Part shown: one piece after another, positions 26,473 to 35,664 of the stretch | How the letters are laid out: every line of letters starts with the position of its first letter | Position numbering within the stretch: position 1 is the stretch's first letter | DNA from: Pseudomonas trivialis | Lineage (GTDB): Bacteria > Pseudomonadota > Gammaproteobacteria > Pseudomonadales > Pseudomonadaceae | Length of the DNA stretch: 64,000 nt | Assembly: GCF_001439805.1 (NCBI RefSeq) | Contig: NZ_JYLK01000001.1 | Location: forward strand, 1-64,000 | Direction: 5' to 3' | Notes under the pieces: generated by a model | What the model saw: only the letters and a program-made list of their open reading frames with translations | Told to the model about the DNA's origin: nothing | Database searches by the model: none | Program-made: the position numbers and the translations under genes

Positions 26473-26943
26473 CTAGTACCAATTCGGATCTTTCTTGAGC
26501 TGTTCCATCAACAGCTTTTGCATGCCTTCGTCCGGCTTACCGATAAACCGGTAATCGGCGTGCCGCGTCGGCGATTTGTCCTTCGGCAAACCGGCCGGGA
26601 CTTCCACCAACAAGGCGTAGGCATCTTCCTTGTCAAAGCTGACGGCCACGATCAAACGCTTGTTCAGGCAGGTGTCCGCAGTCTCGCAGAGCGGCCCGAC
26701 CAGGTACTTGTCGCCATCTTCTTCAACGGCGGTCATCTGTTGTTCGGCCGAGCCGGACAGGTTCATCACCCATTCCGGCAGGCGCTCTTCTTTCTTCACC
26801 ACGTCTCGCCAGGTTTCACGGTACTGCGGGTCCGCACTGAGCAATTCGTTGGCTCGGGTCTGACCGTCATTGGCGGCCATCGCCAAACCGCTGCCGCCCA
26901 ACAACAGGGCGACAGTAATGGCTTTAAAAGAAAGAGTGGTCAT
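26473..26943 (-). CDS. Ivy-type inhibitor of vertebrate lysozyme family protein
   Basis: The 156-residue periplasmic protein has a signal peptide ending AMA and the Ivy family pattern (YRETWRDVVKKEERLPEWV, then KYLVGPLCETADTCLNKRLIVAVSFD). In classical Ivy a CKPHDC loop plugs the lysozyme active site; here the loop reads CETADTC, so the cysteines are kept but the inhibitory His is absent, and inhibition may differ. It follows the DUF1328 gene by 2 bp. In P. aeruginosa the same neighbourhood lies next to algB. Confidence 0.82.
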   Translation of the reverse strand: MTTLSFKAITVALLLGGSGLAMAANDGQTRANELLSADPQYRETWRDVVKKEERLPEWVMNLSGSAEQQMTAVEEDGDKYLVGPLCETADTCLNKRLIVAVSFDKEDAYALLVEVPAGLPKDKSPTRHADYRFIGKPDEGMQKLLMEQLKKDPNWY

Positions 26944-26945
26944 CT

Positions 26946-27110
26946 TCAGCCTCGGCCTTTACGACCAAAGAAGAACGAAGCGATGAACATCACCAGGAAG
27001 ACAACGAACAGGATCTTGGCGATACCTGTGGCGGTGCCGGCGATGCCACCGAAGCCGAGGACTGCAGCCACAATGGCGATGATCAGAAACGTGATTGCCC
27101 AACTCAACAT
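26946..27110 (-). CDS. DUF1328 small membrane protein
   Basis: The 54-residue protein begins [20 protein letters not shown] and ends FFFGRKGRG. It has two hydrophobic helices and a basic tail, typical of the YtjA/DUF1328 family found in envelope-stress and osmotic regulons. AAGGAG lies before the ATG at 27110. Its stop is 2 bp before the ivy start, so the two form an operon. Confidence 0.85.
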   Translation of the reverse strand: MLSWAITFLIIAIVAAVLGFGGIAGTATGIAKILFVVFLVMFIASFFFGRKGRG

Positions 27111-27189
27111 GGTGATTCTCCTTACGCTTTCATAGGGGGTAACAGCTGTGGTGCAGTGCGGTCGCTCAGTATGGCGCCCGGTTTATTGC

Positions 27190-27474
27190 CTAGAACACCC
27201 AACGTTCTTGCGCCGGGAGCTCGTCCAGGGTGGAGTCCTGGTCGACCACGCGCAGTTGCGGGGCAGTCACATCAGCAGCCGCGCTGGCGATGGAACGAAA
27301 ATGGTTTTGCGTCATGGCCGGACGGTCGAATTGCGGGATTTGCTGCTGACTCTGCTGCCAGTGCTGCAACTGCTGGCCGCCAATCAACGTGACCATCAGG
27401 GCCAGGCTGGCGAACAAACCCTGTTGCAGGCGCAGTGGCGATACACGCAGTTGGCTGAGGCTTTGGCGAGTCAT
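27190..27474 (-). CDS. Hypothetical 94-residue single-helix protein next to algB
   Basis: The product has a basic N-terminus, one transmembrane helix (GLFASLALMVTLIGG), a Gln-rich segment (QQLQHWQQSQQQIPQF) and a C-terminal tail expected in the periplasm. GGGAG lies 10 bases before the ATG. A -24/-12 (RpoN) promoter candidate lies 56 bp upstream. No family was recognised. It is 79 bp upstream of the DUF1328-ivy pair on the same strand and may be cotranscribed with it. Confidence 0.6.
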   Translation of the reverse strand: MTRQSLSQLRVSPLRLQQGLFASLALMVTLIGGQQLQHWQQSQQQIPQFDRPAMTQNHFRSIASAAADVTAPQLRVVDQDSTLDELPAQERWVF

Positions 27475-27867
27475 GCTGCATTTCTCCCGCTTTCTGATTA
27501 TTGGTTCATGACACTCTTGGGAGATGTATTGCAGAGCGCATGCCAGCTTTTTTTCAAAATAAATATCAATAAAATCAATATCTTATGATTGAACCCAATA
27601 CAAACGGCCCAGCATCCTGCACGATGCCCGTCTGCAGGCCGTGCGAAATGCACGATAGCCAGTGGTCGGATCAAGGGATAGAACCCGCCGCAGCGCTTGC
27701 CGAAGTCGCACGAAGGGCTAAAAACGCCACTAGCCCTGGTGCTGTAGGAAGGCGCGCAGATAGCTGCGCGAAGTAGCTTTTTTATCGATCAGAACAAACC
27801 ATGCAACTTGCCCGATTATTCCGGGACTAATCACCATCATCATTTAAAGTTAAGGAGCGCGGGACAG
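27475..27867. other. Intergenic region between the 94-residue protein gene and algB
   Basis: The left part is strikingly AT-rich (27549-27590) and contains the candidate RpoN promoter for the minus-strand gene. The right part has a hairpin GCGCGCAG-atag-CTGCGCG (about 27751-27769) followed by a T tract at 27777-27782. No credible gene is seen; a 63-codon frame at 27585 lacks a ribosome site and coding bias. Confidence 0.45.
27530..27545 (-). promoter_or_regulatory. Candidate RpoN (-24/-12) promoter
   Basis: On the minus strand TGGCATGCGCTCTGCA matches TGGCAC-N5-TTGCA with the invariant GG and GC exactly ten bases apart. A start near 27519 would leave a leader of about 45 nt before the 94-residue protein gene. 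AlgB, an NtrC-type activator, is encoded next door. Confidence 0.45.
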
Positions 27868-29214
27868 ATGGAATCAGCCAAGGAACTTCAAGGCCGCATT
27901 CTTTTAGTGGATGACGAATCCGCGATCCTCCGCACCTTCCGTTACTGCCTGGAAGACGAAGGCTACACCGTAGCTACCGCCAACAGCGCCGCGCAGGCCG
28001 ATGCCTTGATGCAGCGTCAAGTGTTCGACCTGTGCTTCCTCGACCTGCGCCTGGGCGAAGACAATGGCCTGGACGTGCTGGCGCAGATGCGCATCCAGGC
28101 CCCGTGGATGCGTGTGGTAATCGTCACCGCGCATTCGGCCGTCGATACCGCCGTGGATGCGATCCAGGCGGGCGCGGCCGATTATCTGGTCAAGCCGTGC
28201 AGCCCGGACCAATTGCGTCTGGCCACCGCCAAGCAACTGGAAGTGCGCCAGCTCTCCGCGCGCCTGGAGGCGCTGGAGGGCGAAGTCCGCAAACCCAAGG
28301 ATGGCCTCGACTCCCATAGCCCGGCAATGATGGTGGTGCTCGAAACCGCACGCCAGGTGGCCGGCACCGACGCCAACATCCTGATCCTGGGCGAATCCGG
28401 CACCGGTAAGGGTGAGCTGGCGCGGGCCATTCATGGCTGGAGCAAGCGCACCAAGAAATCCTGCGTCACCATCAACTGCCCGTCTCTCACGGCGGAACTG
28501 ATGGAGAGCGAGCTGTTCGGCCACAGCCGCGGCGCCTTCACCGGAGCCAGCGAAAGCACGCTGGGTCGGGTCAACCAGGCGGACGGCGGCACACTGTTTC
28601 TCGATGAGATTGGCGACTTTCCGCTGACCCTTCAGCCCAAGTTGCTGCGCTTTATCCAGGACAAGGAATACGAACGCGTCGGCGATCCGGTGACTCGTCG
28701 CGCCGATGTGCGCATCCTCGCGGCCACCAACCTGAACCTGGAAGACATGGTGCGTGACGGCCGCTTCCGCGAAGACCTGCTGTACCGTCTCAACGTCATC
28801 ACCTTGCACCTGCCACCGCTGCGCGAACGCAGTGAAGACATCCTGACCCTGGCAGACCGTTTCCTGGCGCGCTTCGTCAAGGACTATGCTCGACCGGCGC
28901 GAGGTTTCAGCGACCAGGCCCGCGAGGCGCTGCTCAACTACCGCTGGCCAGGCAATATCCGCGAACTGCGCAACGTTGTGGAGCGCGCGAGCATCATTTG
29001 CCCCCAGGAAAAAGTCGAAATCAGCCACCTGGGGATGGCGGAACAGCCGACCAACAATGCGCCGCGCATCGGTGCGGCGTTGAGCCTGGATGAGCTGGAA
29101 AAAGCCCACATCGGCGCCGTACTGGCCACCAGCGATACCCTGGATCAGGCGGCCCGCACACTGGGTATCGACGCGTCGACGCTGTACCGCAAACGCAAAC
29201 AGTACAACCTGTGA
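27868..29214 (+). CDS. algB: NtrC-family response regulator AlgB
   Basis: The 448-residue regulator has an N-terminal receiver (residues 8-125, phosphoacceptor D59 in FLDLRLG), a central AAA+ sigma54-interaction domain (Walker [16 protein letters not shown] loop) and a C-terminal Fis-type helix-turn-helix ([21 protein letters not shown]). AlgB is the partner of KinB and controls alginate synthesis and virulence traits in P. aeruginosa, where D59 is conserved. The ATG at 27868 follows AAGGAG; an in-frame ATG at 27808 lacks a site. The gene is 10 bp upstream of kinB. Confidence 0.95.
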   Translation: MESAKELQGRILLVDDESAILRTFRYCLEDEGYTVATANSAAQADALMQRQVFDLCFLDLRLGEDNGLDVLAQMRIQAPWMRVVIVTAHSAVDTAVDAIQAGAADYLVKPCSPDQLRLATAKQLEVRQLSARLEALEGEVRKPKDGLDSHSPAMMVVLETARQVAGTDANILILGESGTGKGELARAIHGWSKRTKKSCVTINCPSLTAELMESELFGHSRGAFTGASESTLGRVNQADGGTLFLDEIGDFPLTLQPKLLRFIQDKEYERVGDPVTRRADVRILAATNLNLEDMVRDGRFREDLLYRLNVITLHLPPLRERSEDILTLADRFLARFVKDYARPARGFSDQAREALLNYRWPGNIRELRNVVERASIICPQEKVEISHLGMAEQPTNNAPRIGAALSLDELEKAHIGAVLATSDTLDQAARTLGIDASTLYRKRKQYNL

Positions 29215-29224
29215 GCTTTACCTT

Positions 29225-31012
29225 ATGAAGCTTGCGATGAAACTGCGCACTCGGTTATTCCTGAGCATCTCCGCACTGATCACCGTTGCCCTGCTGGGCC
29301 TGGTGCTGGGGCTGGTCAGCGTGATGCAAATGGCAAAGAGCCAGGAATCGCTGATCCGCAGCAACTTCATCACCCTGGACCTGGGGCTCAAGCTGCGTCA
29401 GAGCCTGGGGGACCAGTTGATCCTGATGCTGGAAGAGCAACCCGACGCCAAGGCTCTGGAGACATCCAAGCAGCAGTATTTTGCATTGCTGGACGAAGGT
29501 ATCGCCCATGAAAAGCGTGATGGGCGAATCAACGGTTTCAGCCAGGCGCGCATTGACTACCTGGACTTTTTGAAAGCGTTCGACGAAGCCCAGCGATCGC
29601 CACTGGCGAACAAAAAAAATCAGAAACTGACCGAAAGCTTCAATGCCTTGCGCAATGGCCTGATCGCCGAACACAAACAAGCCCTGGAAAACATCAACGC
29701 CAGCGAACACAAGTCGCGCAACCGAGCGTTATTGATCGCTGCGGCGCTGGGGGTGGTGGGGCTAGCCGTGCTGATTATCGGCTTCATCACCGCCCATGGC
29801 ATCGCACGACGCTTTGGCGGGCCGATCGAAGCCCTGGCCAAGGCAGCCGACAAGATTGGGCAAGGTGATTTCGAGGTGACGCTGCCGATCTCGTCGGCGG
29901 CGGAAATGAACCAACTGACGCGGCGCTTCGGCATCATGGCCGAGGCGCTGCGCCAGCATCAGGCAACCAATGTCGACGAACTTCTGGCCGGCCAGCAGCG
30001 CTTGCAGGCAGTGCTAGACAGCATCGACGACGGCCTGCTGATGATTGATCGCCAAGGCCGCCTCGAGCACCTCAACCCCGTGGCGCAGCGTCAGTTGGGT
30101 TGGGACGAGGAGCGTCTGGGGCAAGGTTTGGGTGAAGCGCTGGTGCGTCCGGAACTGGATGAACAATTGCAGCTGGTGCTGCGCGGCGGCAACCTGGAGC
30201 GGGCACCGGAAGATCTGGAAGTGGAAGTCGAAGGCGAATTGCGCTTGCTGACCTACAGCCTGACGCCGGTGAGCCATACCCAGGGGCATATCCTCGGCGC
30301 GGTGATGGTGCTGCATGACGTCACCGAGCAACGCGCCTTCGAGCGGGTGCGCAGCGAGTTCGTATTGCGCGCCTCACACGAGTTGCGCACGCCGGTGACC
30401 GGCATGCACATGGCGTTTGGTCTTTTTCGCGAGCGCGCGAAATTTCCGTCGGAGTCGCGTGAGGCGGACTTGCTGGATACGGTCAACGAAGAAATGCAGC
30501 GCCTGATGCAGCTGATCAACGACTTGCTCAACTTCTCGCGCTACCAGAACGGCCTGCAGAAACTCACGCTGGGGCCATGCGACGTAACGGACCTGCTCGA
30601 GCATGCGCGCGCCCGCTTTGCCGAGACGGCAAATGCGCAACATATTGAATTATTGGTGGAGGCCCAAGCCGACGTGCCACGGCTGTATGCCGATCAGGCG
30701 CAACTGGAGCGGGTGCTCGACAACCTGTTGGCCAACGCGCTGCGTCATACCGCCGAAGGCGGGCAAATCCACCTGCAGGCGCGACGCCATGGCGAACGGG
30801 TGATTGTCAGCGTCGAGGACAATGGCGAGGGCATTGCCTACGGCCAGCAAGGACGTATCTTCGAACCATTTGTGCAGGTGGGCCGCAAGAAAGGCGGCGC
30901 CGGCCTGGGGCTGGCGCTGTGCAAGGAAATTGTGCAATTGCACGGCGGACGCATGGGCGTGTACTCCCGACCGGGGCAGGGCACCCAGTTCTATATGGCG
31001 TTGCCTCTGTAG
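29225..31012 (+). CDS. kinB: Sensor histidine kinase KinB
   Basis: The 595-residue inner-membrane kinase has two transmembrane helices (about residues 12-34 and 160-185) flanking a small periplasmic domain, a HAMP region (RRFGGPIEALAKAADKIGQGD), a PAS domain (about 255-370), the H-box with H385 in SHELRTPVTGM, and an HATPase domain (DNGEGIAYGQQGRIFEPF, GGAGLGLALCKEI). H385 is also the phosphorylated residue in P. aeruginosa KinB, which dephosphorylates AlgB. A second ATG 12 bp in could also serve as start. Confidence 0.94.
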   Translation: MKLAMKLRTRLFLSISALITVALLGLVLGLVSVMQMAKSQESLIRSNFITLDLGLKLRQSLGDQLILMLEEQPDAKALETSKQQYFALLDEGIAHEKRDGRINGFSQARIDYLDFLKAFDEAQRSPLANKKNQKLTESFNALRNGLIAEHKQALENINASEHKSRNRALLIAAALGVVGLAVLIIGFITAHGIARRFGGPIEALAKAADKIGQGDFEVTLPISSAAEMNQLTRRFGIMAEALRQHQATNVDELLAGQQRLQAVLDSIDDGLLMIDRQGRLEHLNPVAQRQLGWDEERLGQGLGEALVRPELDEQLQLVLRGGNLERAPEDLEVEVEGELRLLTYSLTPVSHTQGHILGAVMVLHDVTEQRAFERVRSEFVLRASHELRTPVTGMHMAFGLFRERAKFPSESREADLLDTVNEEMQRLMQLINDLLNFSRYQNGLQKLTLGPCDVTDLLEHARARFAETANAQHIELLVEAQADVPRLYADQAQLERVLDNLLANALRHTAEGGQIHLQARRHGERVIVSVEDNGEGIAYGQQGRIFEPFVQVGRKKGGAGLGLALCKEIVQLHGGRMGVYSRPGQGTQFYMALPL

Positions 31013-31038
31013 TCCGCAGGCTTCGTCGGCAGCGAACC

Positions 31039-31062
31039 CTGTGGCGAGCGGGCTTGCCACAG
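31039..31062. repeat. REP-like hairpin, GTGGCGAGCGGGC class
   Basis: CTGTGGCGAGCGGGCTTGCCAC followed by AG forms an imperfect hairpin just after kinB. A close relative with a perfect stem is found at 53108-53130. It is a different class from the TGTGGGAGGGGGC doublets. Confidence 0.7.
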
Positions 31063-31107
31063 AGGCCGCTCACCATAAAGGTCGCGCGCCACAGGCCTGC
31101 CTGGGGT

Positions 31108-31884
31108 TTAGCGTTGGTTCAGAGCACTCAGGATCGCGGCGCTTTCGGCGTCTGGCGTGCCGTCGAACAGCGATGCACGGAAGTGCATCTGAAACGCCGC
31201 GATCACATGCCGCGTGGCCACGTCCAGCTCCCCAGTCTGTGGCGTCGTGTAGCCCAGCTTCGCCAACTCCTCCTGGAACCACGTGATGCTCGGCAGCTGC
31301 GTTACGTACTGCTGCTGGAACCGGGCAACCGTCTGGGCGTCGGGCCACTGGCCCAGGCCTTCGTCGGCCAGACGCTTCCAGGGGAACAATGGACCAGGGT
31401 CGAGTTTGCGCAGCGGCGCAATGTCGCTGTGACCGATGATGTTCTTGGGGGCGATACCGTTGCGTTTGCTGATGTCCTTGAGCAACACCACCAGGGATTT
31501 CACCTGGGCCTCTGAATAGGGGTACCACAGGCGACCGGTCGGGGAGTCCGTGTAACCTGGGTTGACGATTTCGATGCCGATGGAGCTGGAGTTGAGCCAC
31601 GTGCGGCCCGCCCATTCGCTTTCCCCGGCATGCCAGGCGCGCTGGCTCTCGTCCACCAGCTTGTAGATGGTGGCGCTGGCGTCGTCGCCGATCAGGTAAT
31701 GGCTGCTGACCTGGCCGTGGGTGAGCAAGGCCAGGGAGCGTTCAAGGTTGGTCGAGGTGTAATGAACGACCACGAACTGCACGCGATTGTCGTGGTTGAC
31801 CGAGGGGTGGTTGGTGTCGATGCGCGGACCGCTGGAGCAGCCGGCGAGCAGAATGAACAGGGAGGCGAAGAAAAGGGTTTTCAT
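31108..31884 (-). CDS. ampDh2: N-acetylmuramoyl-L-alanine amidase, outer-membrane lipoprotein AmpDh2
   Basis: The 258-residue lipoprotein has lipobox LLAGC (Cys 14) and an amidase_2 domain: zinc-site HYTS near the N-terminus, GHSDIAPLRKLDPGPLFPW, then a C-terminal peptidoglycan-binding region (TTPQTGELDVATRHVIAAFQ). It cleaves the amide between MurNAc and the stem peptide, contributing to cell-wall turnover. The ATG at 31884 was preferred over 31899 because it gives the proper lipoprotein signal. It follows kinB convergently, as in P. aeruginosa. Confidence 0.9.
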   Translation of the reverse strand: MKTLFFASLFILLAGCSSGPRIDTNHPSVNHDNRVQFVVVHYTSTNLERSLALLTHGQVSSHYLIGDDASATIYKLVDESQRAWHAGESEWAGRTWLNSSSIGIEIVNPGYTDSPTGRLWYPYSEAQVKSLVVLLKDISKRNGIAPKNIIGHSDIAPLRKLDPGPLFPWKRLADEGLGQWPDAQTVARFQQQYVTQLPSITWFQEELAKLGYTTPQTGELDVATRHVIAAFQMHFRASLFDGTPDAESAAILSALNQR

Positions 31885-31971
31885 GGCAGAAAGCGTCACG
31901 CTGAAGACAGTAATGCAACAGTGTAACGTAACGTGTGTGACACAGCGCTCAAATTACAAAATGGAACATTT

Positions 31972-33975
31972 TTACGCCGCCTGCACCTGATTACGGCCGG
32001 CAGCCTTGGCCCGGTACAACGCCTCGTCGGCGCGTTTGAGCGCCAGGTCGCTGCGCTCGCCCGGCTGGAACTGCGCCACGCCCATGGACAGCGTGATCGT
32101 CACCGGCTCACCCTTGAAATGGAAGGGGCAGGCCTCGATGGCCGCCCGCAGCACTTCACCCACAGCCAGCGCCTGGGTGAGTGAGGTGTCGGGCATGAGC
32201 AACACAAACTCTTCGCCGCCAAAGCGCGCAATAAAGTCACTGCCATGCAGGTGCTTGCGCAGCACGTTGGCGATGATCTTCAGCACCTTGTCGCCGGCCA
32301 GATGGCCGTAGCCGTCGTTGACGCGCTTGAAGTGATCCAGGTCGAGCATCGCCAGCGACAGGCTGTTTCCCTGCTGATGCCAGGCATTGACCTCGTGGTC
32401 CAGGCGTTCGCCCCACGCCGCGCGGTTGGGCAGACGGGTCAGCGGGTCAATCAGGGCCTTCTGGCGCTGCACTTCCATGTGCTCGCGATAGCCCAGCGCT
32501 TCCTGCTCCATGTTGGCGACGCGTTCGGCCAGCCCCTGGAGCCGCGCCGCCACTTCCTGCTCGCGCTGGTCCCGTTGCTCGCGGTGTTCGTCCATGGTGC
32601 CGAGCAAGCCCTCGATATGGCTTTCCAGCACCTGCTTGAGGCTGTCCAGGTCAGCCGCTTCCTGCACGCTGCTTTGCAGGCCGTCGACCTGTTCACGTAT
32701 CTGCGTGTCCAGTTGGCGGGCGGCGGAGCGGCTGTCGAGATGATCATCGCTGGTCACCTGCAGATGGCTCTGGAATGCTTCAAGACGCTCGTTGAGGTGC
32801 TTGAGATAAGCCTCGAACTCATGCTGACCGCTGTCGGTGACTGCCAGCATCAGCACCGCCAGGTCGTCGAGGATGGGCAGCAGCTCGTACCAATTCAAGC
32901 CATTGGCCAGGCGCTCGCGCATGGCCTCGGCCTGGGGCCGGTGGCGCTCGGGCAGGCTCAGGTCTTCCAGCAGGCCGAGCAGGGTGCCTTCGATGTGCCG
33001 GGCCACGGAGCTGTAGGAAGGCTCTGGCGGGTCAGGCAGGGCGTAGCCGCTTTCACCGGGCGGCTCGTCGACTTCCTCAACTTCAAGAACAGGTGGCAGC
33101 GACAGGCTGCCGATGCTGGTCTCATCAGGTGTTTCAACCAGCAGGTCGGGTGTTTCGATAAAGGCCGCGAGCGCGCTTTCGTTGGGCGGATCTTCGGTTT
33201 GAGGTTCGGGTTCAGCGGTGGCGACGGCGGTTTCTGCAACCGCAGCTTCGACCTTGGGTTGCGCGGTGACTTCCGTCACAGGCGCTGCCGTCAGTGTTGG
33301 CGGCAATGGCGCACTAGTCGGCAAGACTTTGGCTGGCGGTTCGGATGGCGTAGTGGCCAGCTCTTCAGTCACAGGCTCGGGAGCAACCGGTTTTGGCGCG
33401 GGCGTTATCGCAGGCTCAACGGCCAGCGTCTCGGGCGCAGCCTCCTTGCCCCCCCCGAACAAACGTTGCAACAAACCCGGACCAGGCCGTGGGGTTTCGC
33501 CGTCAGCCTCCAGATTATTCAACGCCTGCCCCTGCAAGCTGCTCAATTCGCTGAGCAGCAGCGGAATTTCACGCGCCTGGCCCACGCGACTGTCCAGTTG
33601 CTTGGCAAAGGCTTTGAGCGGGCGCGCCACCTCGCGCGGCAGTGGCAATTGCTGCAGCTGGGCGACCAGAGCGGTGAGCGCGGTGCTGATCTGATCGACC
33701 CGGGTTTCGCGGCGCTGCTCTGAATCGAGCACGGCTTTTTCCAGACGCGGCAGCAAGGCGGCGAGGGCGGCGTCCATGTCGTCGGTGCGCACCACATCGC
33801 GCATTTCCTTCATGCATTGGTCGACGGCGCGGTCGGTGCCTTCCGCGGCCAGCGTGCTGCGTACCAGGCCTCGGCGCAGCAGGTCGAGGCGGGCGGCCCA
33901 CCGGCGCTCGAGCTTGTCTTGCTGCTCAATGCTTAACAGGTATTTTTCTTTCCAGCGCTCGGCATCGTCGCTCAT
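31972..33975 (-). CDS. dgcH: Diguanylate cyclase with N-terminal coiled region
   Basis: The 667-residue protein lacks transmembrane helices. It has an N-terminal helical domain (1-160), a Pro/Ala/Glu-rich linker (about 165-310), a second helical coiled-coil region (330-500) and a C-terminal GGDEF domain with intact active site RFGGEEF, which makes cyclic-di-GMP. The usual inhibitory RxxD motif reads HGSD, so product inhibition is probably lost. Its ATG overlaps the stop of the upstream nuclease-like gene by four bases. P. aeruginosa has DgcH at the same location. Confidence 0.86.
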   Translation of the reverse strand: MSDDAERWKEKYLLSIEQQDKLERRWAARLDLLRRGLVRSTLAAEGTDRAVDQCMKEMRDVVRTDDMDAALAALLPRLEKAVLDSEQRRETRVDQISTALTALVAQLQQLPLPREVARPLKAFAKQLDSRVGQAREIPLLLSELSSLQGQALNNLEADGETPRPGPGLLQRLFGGGKEAAPETLAVEPAITPAPKPVAPEPVTEELATTPSEPPAKVLPTSAPLPPTLTAAPVTEVTAQPKVEAAVAETAVATAEPEPQTEDPPNESALAAFIETPDLLVETPDETSIGSLSLPPVLEVEEVDEPPGESGYALPDPPEPSYSSVARHIEGTLLGLLEDLSLPERHRPQAEAMRERLANGLNWYELLPILDDLAVLMLAVTDSGQHEFEAYLKHLNERLEAFQSHLQVTSDDHLDSRSAARQLDTQIREQVDGLQSSVQEAADLDSLKQVLESHIEGLLGTMDEHREQRDQREQEVAARLQGLAERVANMEQEALGYREHMEVQRQKALIDPLTRLPNRAAWGERLDHEVNAWHQQGNSLSLAMLDLDHFKRVNDGYGHLAGDKVLKIIANVLRKHLHGSDFIARFGGEEFVLLMPDTSLTQALAVGEVLRAAIEACPFHFKGEPVTITLSMGVAQFQPGERSDLALKRADEALYRAKAAGRNQVQAA

Positions 33976-34850
33976 GCAAGGGGTCCGCGAGGGCTGGTGC
34001 TCAACGCGGGCAATGCATCAACCGTGAGCGAACCCGGCAGACGAATCTCTACCGCGACGGGCAGGTGATCGGAAATGGGCTGCGCCAGTACCTGCACACT
34101 TTCCAGCGTGAGGGTCGGGCTGAGCAGGATATGGTCCAGGCAGCGTTGCGGGCGCCAGCTGGGAAACGTCGCTTCGACCTGCGGCGCCAACAGCCCGAGG
34201 TCGCGTAACGGTGAATTCAGCAGCAGGTCGTTGGCGTGGGTGTTCATGTCCCCCATCAACACCTGGTGCTTGTAGTTGCCGATCAGCTCACGCACGTAGG
34301 CCAGTTGCAGGTTGCGCGTCCTGCCGCCAAGGGCGAGGTGCATCATCACGACTACCAGCGCTTCCGGGCCTTCGCCGAACCGTACGAGGATCGCGCCGCG
34401 CCCCTTCGGGCCTGGCAACGGATGATCCTCGATGGCCGTCGGCTTCAGGCGGCTGAGCACACCGTTGCTGTGCTGCGCCAGACGCCCGAGGTTGCGATTG
34501 AGTTGCTGGTACCAGTAGGGGAAGCCGCCGAGCTGGGCCAGATGTTCCACCTGATTGATATAGCCCGAGCGCAGGCTGCCGCCGTCGGCCTCCTGCAATG
34601 CGACCAGATCAAAGTCGTTGAGCAGGGTGCCGATCTTCTGCAGGTTGCCGGTACGTCCCTTGTGGGGCAGCAGGTGCTGCCAGCCACGGGTCAGGTAGTG
34701 CCGATACTTCTCGGTACTGTTGCCCACCTGGATATTGAAGCTGAGCAGGCGTAGACGGCTGTCCGCCGGCAGGCCCGTTGATTCCAGGTGATGTTCATTG
34801 ATCTGCGGTTCGTGCAGGCCAATGCCACGTTCGGTTCCCCAGCGGCGCAT
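33972..34850 (-). CDS. Endonuclease/exonuclease/phosphatase family protein
   Basis: The 292-residue protein has the DNase I-like fold motifs LLSFNIQVGN, LVALQEADGG, LMGDMNTHAND and LDHILLSPTL with the final ISDHLPVAVEI. Members hydrolyse phosphodiester or phosphomonoester bonds with Mg2+; the substrate is unknown. No signal peptide is visible. The ATG at 34850 is preferred to one 24 bp upstream. It lies 10 bp downstream of dsbA and overlaps dgcH by four bases, so all three probably form one transcript. Confidence 0.88.
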   Translation of the reverse strand: MRRWGTERGIGLHEPQINEHHLESTGLPADSRLRLLSFNIQVGNSTEKYRHYLTRGWQHLLPHKGRTGNLQKIGTLLNDFDLVALQEADGGSLRSGYINQVEHLAQLGGFPYWYQQLNRNLGRLAQHSNGVLSRLKPTAIEDHPLPGPKGRGAILVRFGEGPEALVVVMMHLALGGRTRNLQLAYVRELIGNYKHQVLMGDMNTHANDLLLNSPLRDLGLLAPQVEATFPSWRPQRCLDHILLSPTLTLESVQVLAQPISDHLPVAVEIRLPGSLTVDALPALSTSPRGPLA

Positions 34851-34860
34851 GACGAGCCCC

Positions 34861-35496
34861 TTACTTGGCTGCACGCTCTTTGGCGATCAACTGGTCAGCG
34901 ACATTGAGGGTCGCTTCGGGACCACCGGTGGTGCCCAGGTCGAAACGGTATTTACCGTTGACGATCATGGTAGGCACGCCTTGCACGCCGTACTTCTGCG
35001 CGAGTTCCTTGGCCTGCTTGATCTGGCCCTGGATGGCGAAGGAGTTGAAGGTGGCGAGGAACTTGTCCTTGTCGACACCCTGGGTGGCCACGAAGTCAGC
35101 CATTTCGTCCGGCTTGGTCAGGCGCTTGCCTTCTTTCTGGATCGCGTTGAATACGGCGTTGTGCACTTTGTGCTCGACACCCATGGCTTCCAGGGTCAGG
35201 AACAGCTGGCCGTGGGCGTCCCAAGGGCCGCCGAACATGGCCGGGATGCGCTTGAAGTTCACGTCTTTGGGCAGTTTCTCGACCCAGGGATTGATGGTCG
35301 GTTCAAACGCGTAGCAATGCGGGCAGCCATACCAGAACAGCTCCACCACCTCAATCTTGCCTGGCACCGAAACCGGCACCGGGTTAGCCAGCTCTACGTA
35401 GGTTTTACCGGCTTCAAGCGGCACATCGGCGGCCTGGGCGGTCATGCCGAAAAGACTGGCAGTGACGAGAGCGGCGCTGAGGATCAGATTACGCAT
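34861..35496 (-). CDS. dsbA: Thiol:disulfide interchange protein DsbA
   Basis: The 211-residue periplasmic oxidase has a signal peptide ending TAQA and a thioredoxin fold with active site C58-P-H-C61 and the cis-Pro loop (GVPTMIVNGKYRF). It introduces disulfide bonds into exported proteins and is re-oxidised by DsbB. It is the first gene of a dsbA-nuclease-dgcH run. A terminator separates it from cytochrome c4. Confidence 0.95.
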   Translation of the reverse strand: MRNLILSAALVTASLFGMTAQAADVPLEAGKTYVELANPVPVSVPGKIEVVELFWYGCPHCYAFEPTINPWVEKLPKDVNFKRIPAMFGGPWDAHGQLFLTLEAMGVEHKVHNAVFNAIQKEGKRLTKPDEMADFVATQGVDKDKFLATFNSFAIQGQIKQAKELAQKYGVQGVPTMIVNGKYRFDLGTTGGPEATLNVADQLIAKERAAK

Positions 35497-35591
35497 GCTT
35501 TACTCCTGGACAAATAAAGTCGCCTCACGCGACCCTTTGTTGTGACAGGTCTACGCGGGCATGAGTTCGTTAGTGTAACGGCAGCAGCCAC

Positions 35592-35620
35592 AAAAAAGGG
35601 CGGCCAGGGCCACCCTTTTT
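35592..35620 (-). terminator. Intrinsic terminator after cytochrome c4
   Basis: On the minus strand AAAAAGGGTGGC pairs with GCCGCCCTTTTT through one G-U wobble around a short loop and runs into TTTTTT. It lies about 45 bp past the cytochrome stop. Confidence 0.8.
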
Positions 35621-35664
35621 ATGCTTGCATCGCGGGATTAATCGAGTGTTAACGTCGCGGCCCG

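Noticed and set aside
26398..27135. A 245-codon plus-strand frame
   Set aside because: It is antisense to ivy and DUF1328 and starts in a terminator hairpin.
27585..27776. A 63-codon plus-strand frame upstream of algB
   Set aside because: No ribosome site, no codon bias, and it begins in the AT-rich promoter region.
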